Both the position numbers and the translations under genes were made by a program. A DNA stretch of 64,000 nt from CAVRCT01 sp963719645 (GTDB taxonomy: Bacteria > Pseudomonadota > Gammaproteobacteria > DSM-16500). The stretch is taken from NCBI GenBank assembly GCA_963719645.1, contig CAVRCT010000005.1, forward strand, positions 310,001-374,000, given 5' to 3'. Positions 34,174 through 42,676 of this stretch are shown in pieces; the first letter of the stretch is position 1, and each line of letters starts with the position of its first letter. The notes under the pieces were generated by a model that was given only the letters and a program-made list of their open reading frames with translations, ran no database searches and was not told where the DNA came from.

Positions 34174-35733
34174 ATGAAAATTAATATTAAAAAGCTGCCA
34201 AAAACACATGAAGAGTTAGAAAAAATTATCTTGTTGCAACAGCAAGAATTAGCAAAGCACAAAATTAAAATTCAATCACAGCAACTTGAAATCGTTACAC
34301 ACAAAGAACGATATATTCGCCTACTGGAAGAATTCAAATTAGAAAAATCACGACGATTTGCACCATCCTCAGAAAAAAATATATACCAATCAGATCTATT
34401 TGATGAAGCAGGTGTTGGAATTGAGGGTGAATTGAAAGACCAGATGGATTGCACAATTGATGTTCAAAACTATACTCGTAAAAAACATCCTGTACGCAAA
34501 CCAATACCAAAAGATATTTCACGAGAAATAGTGATTCATGATATCGCTGAAAATGAAAAGATGTGTGGCTGCGGTGCTCATCTTGTTCGCATCGGCGAAG
34601 AAATCACTGAGAAATTGAAATATATCCCAGCAAAACTGAGCGTGATCCAATATGTGCGCCCTAAGTATGCCTGCAAACCTTGTCAGGAAAATATAAAAAT
34701 CGCACCTTTACCCACTTTTTTATTGCCAAAAAGTATCGCATCACCAGAGCTGGTCGCTTATACAATCATTGCAAAATATTGTGATCATATCCCGCTATAT
34801 AGGCAGCAAGCGATTTGGGAGCGTGTAGGTATTGATATGCCGCGCAGCAGTTTGTGTGGGTGGCTGCTCAAAGTATCAGAGCTATGCGAGCCCTTGATTC
34901 AGCTTAAACAGAAATTGATTGTTGCTGACGACTATGTGCAAGCAGATGAGACAACCGTGCAAGTGCTTGATGAAGTTGGTCGTAGCAATAAAACAAAATC
35001 GTATATGTGGTGTTATCGTGGCGGAGGTGATAAACCAAGCATTGTTTATGAATATCAGCCAACGCGTGGCGGCCATCATGCCAAGAGTTTTTTGACCGGA
35101 TTCAAAGGATATTTGCAATCAGATGCATATTCGGGCTACTCATTTGCTGATAAAGATAATGCTATCACAAGGATGGGCTGCATGGCGCATGCCCGCAGGA
35201 AATTTGCGGATATTATTAAAATTACCAAGTCAAACGGGTTGGCGCATGAGGCAATTAGATTCTTTAAGGCCTTATATAAAATTGAAAAAGAAGCGCGTGA
35301 AAAAAATTTATCGACATTTGATCGGTTTTTATTACGCGAAGAAAAATCAGCACCAATTTTGGATGCTTTTAAAGCATGGCTTAATGTTAATCTAACTAAA
35401 ACACCAATGCAGAGCAAAATTGGTGAAGCGATCCGTTATACATTATCTAATTGGGAATATTTAAATAATTATCTTAAAGCTGGGCATCTCGAAATAGATA
35501 ATAATTTGATAGAAAATGCAATCAGACCATTCGCGCTCGGTCGCAAGAACTGGCTTTTCAATGGCAGCCCAGGCGGCGCAAAGGCCGGTGCTATATTTTA
35601 TTCTTTGATAGAAACATGCAAAGCTAATAATATCGAGCCATATAAATATTTATGCACTATGCTACATCGCATTCGTGAGTGCGTTACTGAAGAGAATTAT
35701 CGAGATCTATTGCCACAGTTTATAGCCTTATAA
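34174..35733 (+). CDS. tnpC: IS66 transposase (TnpC, DDE type)
   Basis: 519 residues, apparently intact. An N-terminal coiled coil (about 10-60, many Gln/Lys/Glu) and a zinc-binding-like region (CGCGAHLVRIG ... KYACKPCQ, about 129-175) precede the DDE catalytic domain. Visible acidic positions: ADETTVQVLDE, LQSDAYSGYS, and the C-terminal EIDNNLIENAIRPFALGRKN with GRKNWLFNGSPGGAKA following. The element could therefore still be mobile. Confidence 0.94.
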   Translation: MKINIKKLPKTHEELEKIILLQQQELAKHKIKIQSQQLEIVTHKERYIRLLEEFKLEKSRRFAPSSEKNIYQSDLFDEAGVGIEGELKDQMDCTIDVQNYTRKKHPVRKPIPKDISREIVIHDIAENEKMCGCGAHLVRIGEEITEKLKYIPAKLSVIQYVRPKYACKPCQENIKIAPLPTFLLPKSIASPELVAYTIIAKYCDHIPLYRQQAIWERVGIDMPRSSLCGWLLKVSELCEPLIQLKQKLIVADDYVQADETTVQVLDEVGRSNKTKSYMWCYRGGGDKPSIVYEYQPTRGGHHAKSFLTGFKGYLQSDAYSGYSFADKDNAITRMGCMAHARRKFADIIKITKSNGLAHEAIRFFKALYKIEKEAREKNLSTFDRFLLREEKSAPILDAFKAWLNVNLTKTPMQSKIGEAIRYTLSNWEYLNNYLKAGHLEIDNNLIENAIRPFALGRKNWLFNGSPGGAKAGAIFYSLIETCKANNIEPYKYLCTMLHRIRECVTEENYRDLLPQFIAL

Positions 35734-35838
35734 GCGAAAATGCGTTTAAGCGTACATTTATGATGAACAAAGAATACTGTTCACCACTAAGTAATCCTCA
35801 TATAATTATTTATTTATACTGACAGAAAGAGTTAATCA

Positions 35839-36186
35839 ATGATATCTACATACGCCTATACAATATTGCTACTCATTTGTTCTAATACATTCATGACATT
35901 TGCATGGTATGCCCATCTAAAAAATCTTAATCATAAAGCTTTATGGATTGCTATCTTGATTAGTTGGGGAATTGCATTTTTTGAGTATCTGTTTCAAGTG
36001 CCAGCAAATCGAATTGGATATAACAGCGGTGAAATCACCTTGGCACAACTGAAGATATTACAAGAAGTAATAACACTTTCAGTATTTGTACCATTTGCAG
36101 TTCTTTATATGCGCCAGGAAATATCATGGAATTTCTTATGGGCAGGACTATGCATGATAGGCGCAGTGTATTTTATCTTTCGTTAA
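35839..36186 (+). CDS. DUF486/DMT small membrane protein (IS66 passenger)
   Basis: A 115-residue protein with four membrane helices (about residues 5-22, 33-52, 78-95, 98-114). The family-typical block SWGIAFFEYLFQVPANRIGY is present. DUF486 belongs to the drug/metabolite transporter superfamily; substrates are unknown. It lies between tnpC and the right inverted repeat, so it is probably carried as cargo. Confidence 0.85.
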   Translation: MISTYAYTILLLICSNTFMTFAWYAHLKNLNHKALWIAILISWGIAFFEYLFQVPANRIGYNSGEITLAQLKILQEVITLSVFVPFAVLYMRQEISWNFLWAGLCMIGAVYFIFR

Positions 36187-36246
36187 ACTTGGTGTGCTTC
36201 TGCGAACGGTTACTCTACAACTTTGCATAATATGTAACTCAACATA

Positions 36247-36364
36247 ATGGCAATTCATTGCCACTCATCTTATTATTCCATTATTAAAAAAGTCGGCAGG
36301 CATAGGCGAATTGATTAATAAAATCAATGCCCTAGTTGAAAATAAAAAATATGCTGAAAATTGA
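36247..36364 (+). pseudogene. C-terminal relic beside the IS66 end
   Basis: The frame PLLKKSAGIGELINKINALV followed by ENKKYAEN-stop continues for about 30 codons after the IS66 right end without a start of its own. It has good codon character and looks like the tail of a gene cut by the insertion or by a deletion. No matching N-terminal part is evident upstream of the left end. Family unknown. Confidence 0.4.
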
Positions 36365-36450
36365 ATAAATTCTAGGAGGTATTTTATACAAACTTCCATA
36401 AACAGTACGATTTATTATATAATTAAGTATAATAATAGAGGTATTTTTTT

Positions 36451-37383
36451 ATGTTTAGGGCAAATAATAAAGATATTCAAGACCAAGTGGCAAAGTTAAA
36501 TACTTCCGATTGTATCAAGAAACCTGATACTTCCAATGCAATAATCATTTATTCATGCATACCACAAAAATACTACGATGATGTTTTGACTCATGGACTT
36601 AAAAGCTATGATCTACTAACTAAGGAAAGTAAAGAGGCTCGATATCATGCGCTTCCAGGTCATAATCAATGCGTGTTTTTTAGGCCAGGATTTTACGTAT
36701 CCGATGACTTATTAAAAAGGGAACCTTATATCGGGATCAAAGTTGATCCGCACAAGGTGAAAATTGCAAATCAAGAAATCCGCACTCTAACTGGTGCTAG
36801 CCTCAATTCTATGTACCTCGTATCTGCGGTAAGTTATGATCAATTCCATTTAGAGAGAGAAAAGTACTTAAAAGAATTGCCAATAAAATTTCCCCACTCT
36901 GATAAATCGGGTCAGTTAATTTGGCTAACCTATATGGATGCAGTGAAGAAAAATTATCTTCCATATGTACCTGAAATTGCAATCAATTTATCTGAACCAA
37001 TACCACCTGAGATGTTTGCTTACTGCAATAAATCTTTAAGTCGAGAAAAAAGTACAACATTACTTCTACAAACTAATTCGACAATTTTTTCAAGTAAATC
37101 AGATGCTAAATTGGATAAAGTATCTATTGAAGAAGTAAGGCATAAATTATCTGACAAAATATTAGGATTAAAAAGCATATCATCTGATTCAGTTGGATAT
37201 ATACGGTTAATATTTGAAGATAAGGACGCTTTAAATAGACAATTAAAAATCTGGTCTCACATTGGTGGTCTCAAACAAGCAATTTATCCGGATAATTGTA
37301 TTGAAATTGATAATGCGTGTACGAGTGATATAGTAGATAAAATGTTACAAGTAATGCCGCGAAGATTGTCTGATAGCATATAA
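36451..37383 (+). CDS. Unknown 310-residue protein, possibly ADP-ribosyltransferase-like
   Basis: Starts with MFRANNKDIQDQVAKLNTSD. Residues about 28-105 (IIYSCIPQKYYDDVLTHGLK, then ARYHALPGHNQCVFFRPGFY and IGIKVDPHKVKI) follow the order 'hhYhxIP...hLxxGLxS...' seen in ADP-ribosyl-transferase-like folds such as DarT or KptA. I cannot place the catalytic residues, so this is a suggestion only. The C-terminal half is unrecognised. No signal peptide. The gene is AT-rich and single, at the island edge before rsgA. A toxin or secreted effector is possible. Confidence 0.6.
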   Translation: MFRANNKDIQDQVAKLNTSDCIKKPDTSNAIIIYSCIPQKYYDDVLTHGLKSYDLLTKESKEARYHALPGHNQCVFFRPGFYVSDDLLKREPYIGIKVDPHKVKIANQEIRTLTGASLNSMYLVSAVSYDQFHLEREKYLKELPIKFPHSDKSGQLIWLTYMDAVKKNYLPYVPEIAINLSEPIPPEMFAYCNKSLSREKSTTLLLQTNSTIFSSKSDAKLDKVSIEEVRHKLSDKILGLKSISSDSVGYIRLIFEDKDALNRQLKIWSHIGGLKQAIYPDNCIEIDNACTSDIVDKMLQVMPRRLSDSI

Positions 37384-37437
37384 ACAAATTTTTACATTTA
37401 TAAATTGCTAGCAGAGAGTAAATTTAATAGGAGGTGT

Positions 37438-38382
37438 CTACCAAACAGGCTTATTCCGCTGCAACTCCGACAACATTTTTTGGTAACTCGCAAAACGTCG
37501 CGAATCAATTTGTTGATTAGCAACGGCAGCTTGTACAGCGCATTGAGGTTCTTTCACATGTTGGCAATCGCGAAATTTGCATTGAGAGATATACGGTTTA
37601 AAATCAATAAAACCCGCCATTAATTCTTTTGGATCCACATGCCAAAGCGCAAATTCGCGCACGCCGGGTGAATCAATTAAATTACCGCCGGTGGGTAAAT
37701 GATATAAACGCGTCGTAGTGGTTGTGTGTTTGCCTAAACTGTTTGCGACAGAGACATCGCCAATTTTGATGTTCTGCTCATGCGTGAGTTCAGCAATGAT
37801 AGAAGATTTGCCGACGCCAGATTGACCCACTAGCACACAGGTTTTATGATGTAAAAATTCCGTGAGACGATTTAATCCATCGCTGGTGAATGTACTCGAA
37901 TAAATCACATCATAACCCATGGTTTCATAACTTTTTAATTGGGCTTCAACAGCTGTGCGATTGGATGAATCTAGCAAATCCATTTTGTTGAGCAAAATAA
38001 TCGGCCGAATGTTCACTGTTTCGGCGGCCACTAAATAACGATCAATCATGTCTTCGGATAAAATGGGTGGCGGTGATGTCACAATAATGATGATATCAAT
38101 ATTGGCGGCAATCAATTTTATTTTATTCGCATGCTCTGGTCGGAACAATAAAGAAGAGCGTTTCGCATGGCCTACTACGGTCGCCGTGCCATCTTTTTCG
38201 GGTAACCAAAATACGCGATCGCCGGTCACAACGGGATCGGCATTTTTGCGCATGTGGCAACGAATGATATGCCCCTCTTCATTTTCGATATCGCCTTGCG
38301 CTCCAAACGTAGAGATGAGCAACCCTTCACGCTCGGTGCCGAGTAATTTTGCTGCTTTTTGAAAAGATTTGTTTTTTGACAT
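37438..38382 (-). CDS. rsgA: Small ribosomal subunit biogenesis GTPase RsgA
   Basis: 314 residues from ATG 38382 (MSKNKSFQKAAKLLG); a TTG ten codons upstream is unlikely. A circularly permuted GTPase: the N-terminal OB domain, then G4 LLNKMDLL, G1 GQSGVGKSSII and G3 DSPGVREFALW. A C-terminal zinc-binding motif (CKFRDCQHVKEPQCAV) completes it. It releases RbfA from nearly mature 30S subunits; rbfA is encoded 7 kb away. It is divergent from cca with 46 bases between starts. Confidence 0.95.
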   Translation of the reverse strand: MSKNKSFQKAAKLLGTEREGLLISTFGAQGDIENEEGHIIRCHMRKNADPVVTGDRVFWLPEKDGTATVVGHAKRSSLLFRPEHANKIKLIAANIDIIIIVTSPPPILSEDMIDRYLVAAETVNIRPIILLNKMDLLDSSNRTAVEAQLKSYETMGYDVIYSSTFTSDGLNRLTEFLHHKTCVLVGQSGVGKSSIIAELTHEQNIKIGDVSVANSLGKHTTTTTRLYHLPTGGNLIDSPGVREFALWHVDPKELMAGFIDFKPYISQCKFRDCQHVKEPQCAVQAAVANQQIDSRRFASYQKMLSELQRNKPVW

Positions 38383-38428
38383 GGAGGCTATGATATCATC
38401 TTTAAAAATCAACTTTGTAGCTTAATTT

Positions 38429-39484
38429 ATGAAAATATATCTCGTAGGTGGTGCGGTGCGCGATAAATTATTGGGCCTTCCCGTTAAAGAACGGGATTGG
38501 GTCGTCGTGGGCGCAACCGCAAAAGACATGCTGCAAAAAGGCTTTCGCCAAGTCGGCAAAGACTTTCCTGTGTTTTTACATCCTGTCACCCACGAAGAAT
38601 ATGCGCTGGCTCGTAAAGAACGAAAAGTTGGATTGGGTTATAAAGGTTTTACGTTTGATGCATCCACCGATGTCACCTTAGAAGACGATTTAATAAGACG
38701 TGATTTAACCATTAATGCAATGGCGGAATCTGAGGCGGGTCAATTGATTGATCCTTATCAGGGTCAGCACGATTTAGCTAAAAAAATCTTACGTCATGTT
38801 TCTCCTGCTTTTGTTGAAGATCCTGTACGGATTTTGCGAGTGGCTCGATTTGCTGCACGCTTTGGTGATTTTACGGTGGCGCCAGAAACCAATGCGCTCA
38901 TGCAAAACATGGTGAAATTAGGTGAAGTGGATGCGTTGGTGCCGGAGCGCGTGTGGAAAGAGTTAGAGCGTGCATTAGGTGAAGCGTATCCGACGCATTT
39001 TTTTCAAGTGTTGGCGGATTGCGATGCATTGCCTGTATTGTTTCCTGAAATTCATATCACCGATAGCAGAATGATTGCTGATTCTGATACGCAAATTCGT
39101 TTCGCTGTGTTGATGCATCATTTAAGTGAGGCGCAAATTGAATCGATAGCTGTCCGTTATCGAATTCCAACAGATTATCGTGATGTTGCATTACTCACCG
39201 CGGCTTGTTTTTCGAAATACCATAAGGTTAAAACACTTTCTGCTGAGCAAATCGTTACTGTTTTGCAACGACTGGATGCATTTCGACGTGAAGAACGGTT
39301 TAAAAAAATAATCAAAGCGTGCGCGATTGCGTCAGGCGAAGATTTTGTTGCGTTGTGGTTGAGTTATTTGCAAGCGGCGAAACAAGTAGATATGTCTTCT
39401 CTATTAAAAGAAGTATCAGGCAAAGATATTCCAGCGAAAGTGCATCAGGCGCGCGTTGAGCAAATCGAACAATTATTAAAATAA
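38429..39484 (+). CDS. cca: CCA tRNA nucleotidyltransferase
   Basis: A class II nucleotidyltransferase, 351 residues, that adds or repairs the 3' CCA of tRNAs. The N-terminal head has IYLVGGAVRDKLLGLPVKERDWVV (shown in part) with the catalytic motif, then the DLIRRDLTINAMA block, and the basic motif EDPVRILRVARFAARFG. It lacks the C-terminal HD phosphohydrolase part of the 412-residue E. coli enzyme, as in shorter family members. Its start is 46 bases from divergent rsgA. Confidence 0.93.
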   Translation: MKIYLVGGAVRDKLLGLPVKERDWVVVGATAKDMLQKGFRQVGKDFPVFLHPVTHEEYALARKERKVGLGYKGFTFDASTDVTLEDDLIRRDLTINAMAESEAGQLIDPYQGQHDLAKKILRHVSPAFVEDPVRILRVARFAARFGDFTVAPETNALMQNMVKLGEVDALVPERVWKELERALGEAYPTHFFQVLADCDALPVLFPEIHITDSRMIADSDTQIRFAVLMHHLSEAQIESIAVRYRIPTDYRDVALLTAACFSKYHKVKTLSAEQIVTVLQRLDAFRREERFKKIIKACAIASGEDFVALWLSYLQAAKQVDMSSLLKEVSGKDIPAKVHQARVEQIEQLLK

Positions 39485-39544
39485 TCCGCCTTGACATCAT
39501 CATGCCCCTATTTTAATGTTGTCTGTCCAAAATCCTAGGAGGGA

Positions 39545-40330
39545 ATGGCTGTGAAATTTAATCGAATTATTCTTGCGCTTGCTGCTACTGGTTTGATCAC
39601 AACAAGTGTTTCTGCTGCAGAATTTAACGTAACCCAAAAAAAACAAATTCAAGAAGTGGTGCGTGACTACTTAGTTCAAAATCCAGATGTCATCATTCAA
39701 GCGTTGCAGGTGTATCAACAAAAGCAAATGGATCAAGCTAAGCAAACCATGAAAAAAACCCAAGATAATTCACCCCAGTATGCGGATGCATTATTCCATC
39801 AAACCAGTGATCCCGTTGCGGGCAATCCAAGCGGTAAAATTACCGTCGTCGAATTTTTTGATTACCAGTGCCCACATTGTGTTGAAATGACACCTGTTAT
39901 CGACAAGTTATTAAAAGATAATTCCGATGTGAAAATTGTTTACAAAGAATTCCCTATTCGCGGACCCGTTTCGGATGTTGCTTCACGTGCTGCATTAGCG
40001 GCACAACTCCAAGGTAAATACATGCCGCTTCATCAAGCGTTAATGACCTCAAAAGTCGAACCGTTGACCGAAGACCTTATTTACAATCTGGCACAATCGG
40101 TTGGATTGGATGTTGCGAAATTAAAAGCGGATATGAAATCGGATGCGGTGAATAAAGCCATCAAAGCAAATTACAAATTGGCGCAACAATTGCAATTAAT
40201 GGGTACCCCCGCTTTCTTTATCGCGAAATCGGATGTCTCTGCTAAAACACCTTCCGCTGCGATCGTTTTCATCCCAGGCCAAGTTGATTCGACTCAAATG
40301 GGTGAAGCAATTAAGCAGATTTCTAAGTAA
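39545..40330 (+). CDS. com1: Com1-like DsbA-family periplasmic/outer-membrane thiol protein
   Basis: A 261-residue secreted thioredoxin-fold protein. The signal peptide (about 1-24, ending SVSAAE) is followed by a helical dimerisation-type region (about 30-75) and a DsbA-like catalytic domain with FFDYQCPHCVEM (CPHC). The cis-Pro LMGTPAFFI follows near residue 220. The layout matches the Coxiella Com1 antigen and DsbA/DsbC-like proteins of Legionellales (family knowledge). I would expect a role in periplasmic disulfide formation or isomerisation. The cytosolic reductase partner is not encoded nearby. Confidence 0.87.
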   Translation: MAVKFNRIILALAATGLITTSVSAAEFNVTQKKQIQEVVRDYLVQNPDVIIQALQVYQQKQMDQAKQTMKKTQDNSPQYADALFHQTSDPVAGNPSGKITVVEFFDYQCPHCVEMTPVIDKLLKDNSDVKIVYKEFPIRGPVSDVASRAALAAQLQGKYMPLHQALMTSKVEPLTEDLIYNLAQSVGLDVAKLKADMKSDAVNKAIKANYKLAQQLQLMGTPAFFIAKSDVSAKTPSAAIVFIPGQVDSTQMGEAIKQISK

Positions 40331-40354
40331 GGTAAAATAAATACCTAACTTAGG

Positions 40355-40383
40355 TTGAATGTCGCCAATCTTTTCTATAGAAT
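40355..40383 (+). promoter_or_regulatory. Likely sigma-70 promoter of tRNA-fMet
   Basis: TTGAAT (40355-40360) and TAGAAT (40378-40383) are separated by 17 bases, about 12 bases before the tRNA. Both boxes match the consensus in at least four of six bases. Confidence 0.7.
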
Positions 40384-40394
40384 GGCGACTTTAT

Positions 40395-40471
<77 letters not shown>

Positions 40472-40483
40472 ACAAGTTAAAAA

Positions 40484-40516
40484 TAAAAAAACCCCTAATG
40501 GGGTTTTTTATTTTGT
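40484..40516 (+). terminator. Rho-independent terminator after tRNA-fMet
   Basis: aaaaaacccc-taat-ggggtttttt followed by attttg, a strong stem with U-tract 15 bases after the CCA end. It must be partly bypassed if rimP is transcribed from the same promoter, since no other strong promoter is visible before rimP. Confidence 0.85.
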
Positions 40517-40550
40517 AAGGCCCGATGGGGTCTATAAACAAAGGAAGGAG

Positions 40551-40611
40551 TTCCCGCGTTTTTTAGCGGGAATTCTGGTAAAAAGACGATGGGCGGAAGC
40601 CCATTTTTTAT
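40551..40611 (+). promoter_or_regulatory. Two leader hairpins before rimP, second is terminator-like
   Basis: ttcccgc-gttttttta-gcgggaa (40551-40572) is followed by atgggc-ggaa-gcccat (40589-40604) and a run of six T, ending only a few bases before the rimP start. This could be an attenuator or translation-blocking leader for the rimP-nusA-infB operon. Structured rimP leaders are known in enterobacteria, but homology is not established. Confidence 0.55.
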
Positions 40612-41112
40612 ATGGTAATGCAGATGAGAAAAGTAGAAACTTCCTTAAGCGACCGCTTAGCTGCCCTGGTGACCGCCATGGGTTATGAGTTTGTCGGTTG
40701 TGAATTGGCGAATCAAGGAAGAGGATCCGTTTTGCGCATTTATATCGATCAAAACGAAGGAATCACATTAGCAGATTGCACCAAAGTAAGTCATCAAATC
40801 AGTGCGATGCTTGACGTAGAAGATCCGATTCAAGGAGAGTATTCTCTTGAAATATCGTCGCCAGGCCTGAAGAGACCCTTATTTGAATTGGCGCAATTTG
40901 CGAAAGTTATAGGTCAAACAGTTAAAGTTAGAATGGCAAGTCCTTTGAACGGACAGCGTAATTTTGTAGGTATCCTACAAAAAGTGGATAATGCAGATAT
41001 TTCTATTTTAGTCGGTACAAACGAAGTGGCATTACCTTTTGCGGGTATTGATAAAGCGAACCTCTTGCCCGATGAAGAAACATTGTGGCAAGAGAAAAAA
41101 GGTAATGAGTAA
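40612..41112 (+). CDS. rimP: Ribosome maturation factor RimP
   Basis: 166 residues from ATG 40612; ATGs at 40618 and 40624 are also possible and the third gives the usual MRKVETSLSDRL-like start. The motif VGCELANQGRGSVLRIYID and DCTKVSHQISAMLDVEDPI with YSLEISSPGLKRPL is characteristic. RimP helps assemble the 30S subunit. It is the first protein gene of the translation operon. nusA follows after 29 bases. Confidence 0.93.
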   Translation: MVMQMRKVETSLSDRLAALVTAMGYEFVGCELANQGRGSVLRIYIDQNEGITLADCTKVSHQISAMLDVEDPIQGEYSLEISSPGLKRPLFELAQFAKVIGQTVKVRMASPLNGQRNFVGILQKVDNADISILVGTNEVALPFAGIDKANLLPDEETLWQEKKGNE

Positions 41113-41141
41113 CCGGTAATTAATCAGGCGAGGCTGACGCT

Positions 41142-42662
41142 ATGAGCAAAGAAATTTTGTTAGTTGTAGAAGCGGTATCGAATGAAAAAGGCGTTGAAAA
41201 CGATGTTATTTTCCAGGCGATTGAAGCCGCATTGGAAATGGCAACCAAAAAACGCGCAGGCTCTGAGATCAATGTCAGAGTCACTATCAACCGAAAAACA
41301 GGCGAATATCTAACAACCCGTCGTTGGTTAGTCGTTGCGGATGAGGCTGATTTTGTTGAATTAGAAGACGAAGAAGGTTTCGCGCATTTACGACTGACAG
41401 AAGCGCGTGAACGTCGCCCCACTGTGAAAGTCGGTGACTACATCGAAGAACCGATGGACAACGTCGAGTTTGGCCGAATTGCTGCACAAAAAGCAAAACA
41501 AGTCATCGTGCAAAAAGTATTAGAAGCTGAGCGCGCACAATTAGTCAGCTCTTTCAGAGAGCGACTGGGTCATTTGGTGAATGGCGTGGTTAAGAAAGTA
41601 ACGCGTGAATTTGTCATCTTAGATTTAGGCAATAATGCAGAAGCCATGCTGCCTCGCTCAGAAATGATTCCACATGAAGCCATGCGGGTGAATGATCGCG
41701 TGCGTGCTTATTTACACGAACTCCGTTCAGACTTAAAAGGCCCACAAATGGCTGTTAGCCGAACACGGCCTGAAATGTTAGTCGAATTATTCAAAATTGA
41801 AGTCCCAGAAATTGGCGAAGAATTAATTGAAATCAAAGGTGCGGCAAGAGACCCTGGTTCACGCGCGAAGATTGCTGTGAAAACCAACGATGGTCGAATT
41901 GATCCCATCGGTGCGTGCGTCGGTATGCGCGGTGCGCGAGTGCAAGCTGTCTCAAGTGAACTGGGCGGCGAGCGTGTGGATATCGTGTTGTGGGATGATA
42001 ATCCCGCACAATTAGTCATAAATGCGATGGCACCGGCGGAAGTTGCCTCCATCGTTGTCGATGAAGATACACACACCATGGATATCGCCGTGCGTGAAGA
42101 ACAATTGTCGCAAGCGATTGGTCGCGGCGGTCAAAATGTCAGATTAGCCGGTGAGTTAACGGGCTGGCGGTTGAATGTCATGACAGAAGATCAAGCTAAA
42201 ACAAAATCGGCAGCGGAAGCAGAAAACACTCTGCAACTTTTTAAAGACAAATTAGGGATAGATGATGACATCGCACAAATCTTGGCAGAAGAAGGATTCT
42301 CTTCTCTCGAAGAAATTGCGTATGTTCCATTACAAGAAATGCTGGAAATTGACGGGTTTGATGAAGATTTAGTGGAAGCATTGCGTGAACGCGCAAAGGC
42401 TGCTTTGTTAACCAAGGCAATTGCTGAAGAACAACAAATTGGAAGTAATGAGCCTGCCGAAGACTTATTAGAAATGGAAGGCATGGATAGACATATCGCG
42501 TACGTATTAGCAAATCATGGTATTATCACCCGCGAAGATCTTGCTGAACAATCCGTCGATGATTTGTTGGGTATTGGTAGTGAAATAGATGAAAAAACTG
42601 CTGCAAAACTTATTATGACTGCTCGCAAACCATGGTTTGACGAGTCGGATCATGCTGAGTGA
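41142..42662 (+). CDS. nusA: Transcription elongation/antitermination factor NusA
   Basis: 506 residues. Order: N-terminal RNAP-binding domain (about 1-125), S1 domain (about 135-200, GVVKKVTREFVILDLGNNAE), and two KH domains (about 230-345, with DPIGACVGMRGARVQAVSSE and IGRGGQNVRLAGELTGW). Two acidic C-terminal repeats (about 360-500, DDIAQILAEEGFSSLEEIAY) are present as in gammaproteobacteria. It controls pausing, termination and rRNA antitermination. Its stop is 14 bases from the infB start. Confidence 0.96.
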   Translation: MSKEILLVVEAVSNEKGVENDVIFQAIEAALEMATKKRAGSEINVRVTINRKTGEYLTTRRWLVVADEADFVELEDEEGFAHLRLTEARERRPTVKVGDYIEEPMDNVEFGRIAAQKAKQVIVQKVLEAERAQLVSSFRERLGHLVNGVVKKVTREFVILDLGNNAEAMLPRSEMIPHEAMRVNDRVRAYLHELRSDLKGPQMAVSRTRPEMLVELFKIEVPEIGEELIEIKGAARDPGSRAKIAVKTNDGRIDPIGACVGMRGARVQAVSSELGGERVDIVLWDDNPAQLVINAMAPAEVASIVVDEDTHTMDIAVREEQLSQAIGRGGQNVRLAGELTGWRLNVMTEDQAKTKSAAEAENTLQLFKDKLGIDDDIAQILAEEGFSSLEEIAYVPLQEMLEIDGFDEDLVEALRERAKAALLTKAIAEEQQIGSNEPAEDLLEMEGMDRHIAYVLANHGIITREDLAEQSVDDLLGIGSEIDEKTAAKLIMTARKPWFDESDHAE

Positions 42663-42676
42663 TAAGAGGAGGCTTG

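Larger units (their letters stand above)
33384..36213 (+). mobile_element. IS66-family element with probable DUF486 passenger gene
   Basis: It contains three intact IS66 genes (orfA, tnpB, tnpC). The left end reads gtaaccgttcagctaacccc (33384 on). A complementary gcgaacggttac ends at 36213, giving an inverted repeat whose first ten bases, GTAACCGTTC, are identical. IS66 ends typically begin GTAA (family knowledge). The right end lies beyond the DUF486 gene, so that gene would be cargo. I see no 8-bp target duplication (ttattgtc against tctacaac). Confidence 0.7.

Noticed and set aside
35734..35838. Right end of the IS66 element directly after tnpC
   Set aside because: No sequence here matches the left end gtaaccgttcagc; the match lies at 36202-36213 instead.
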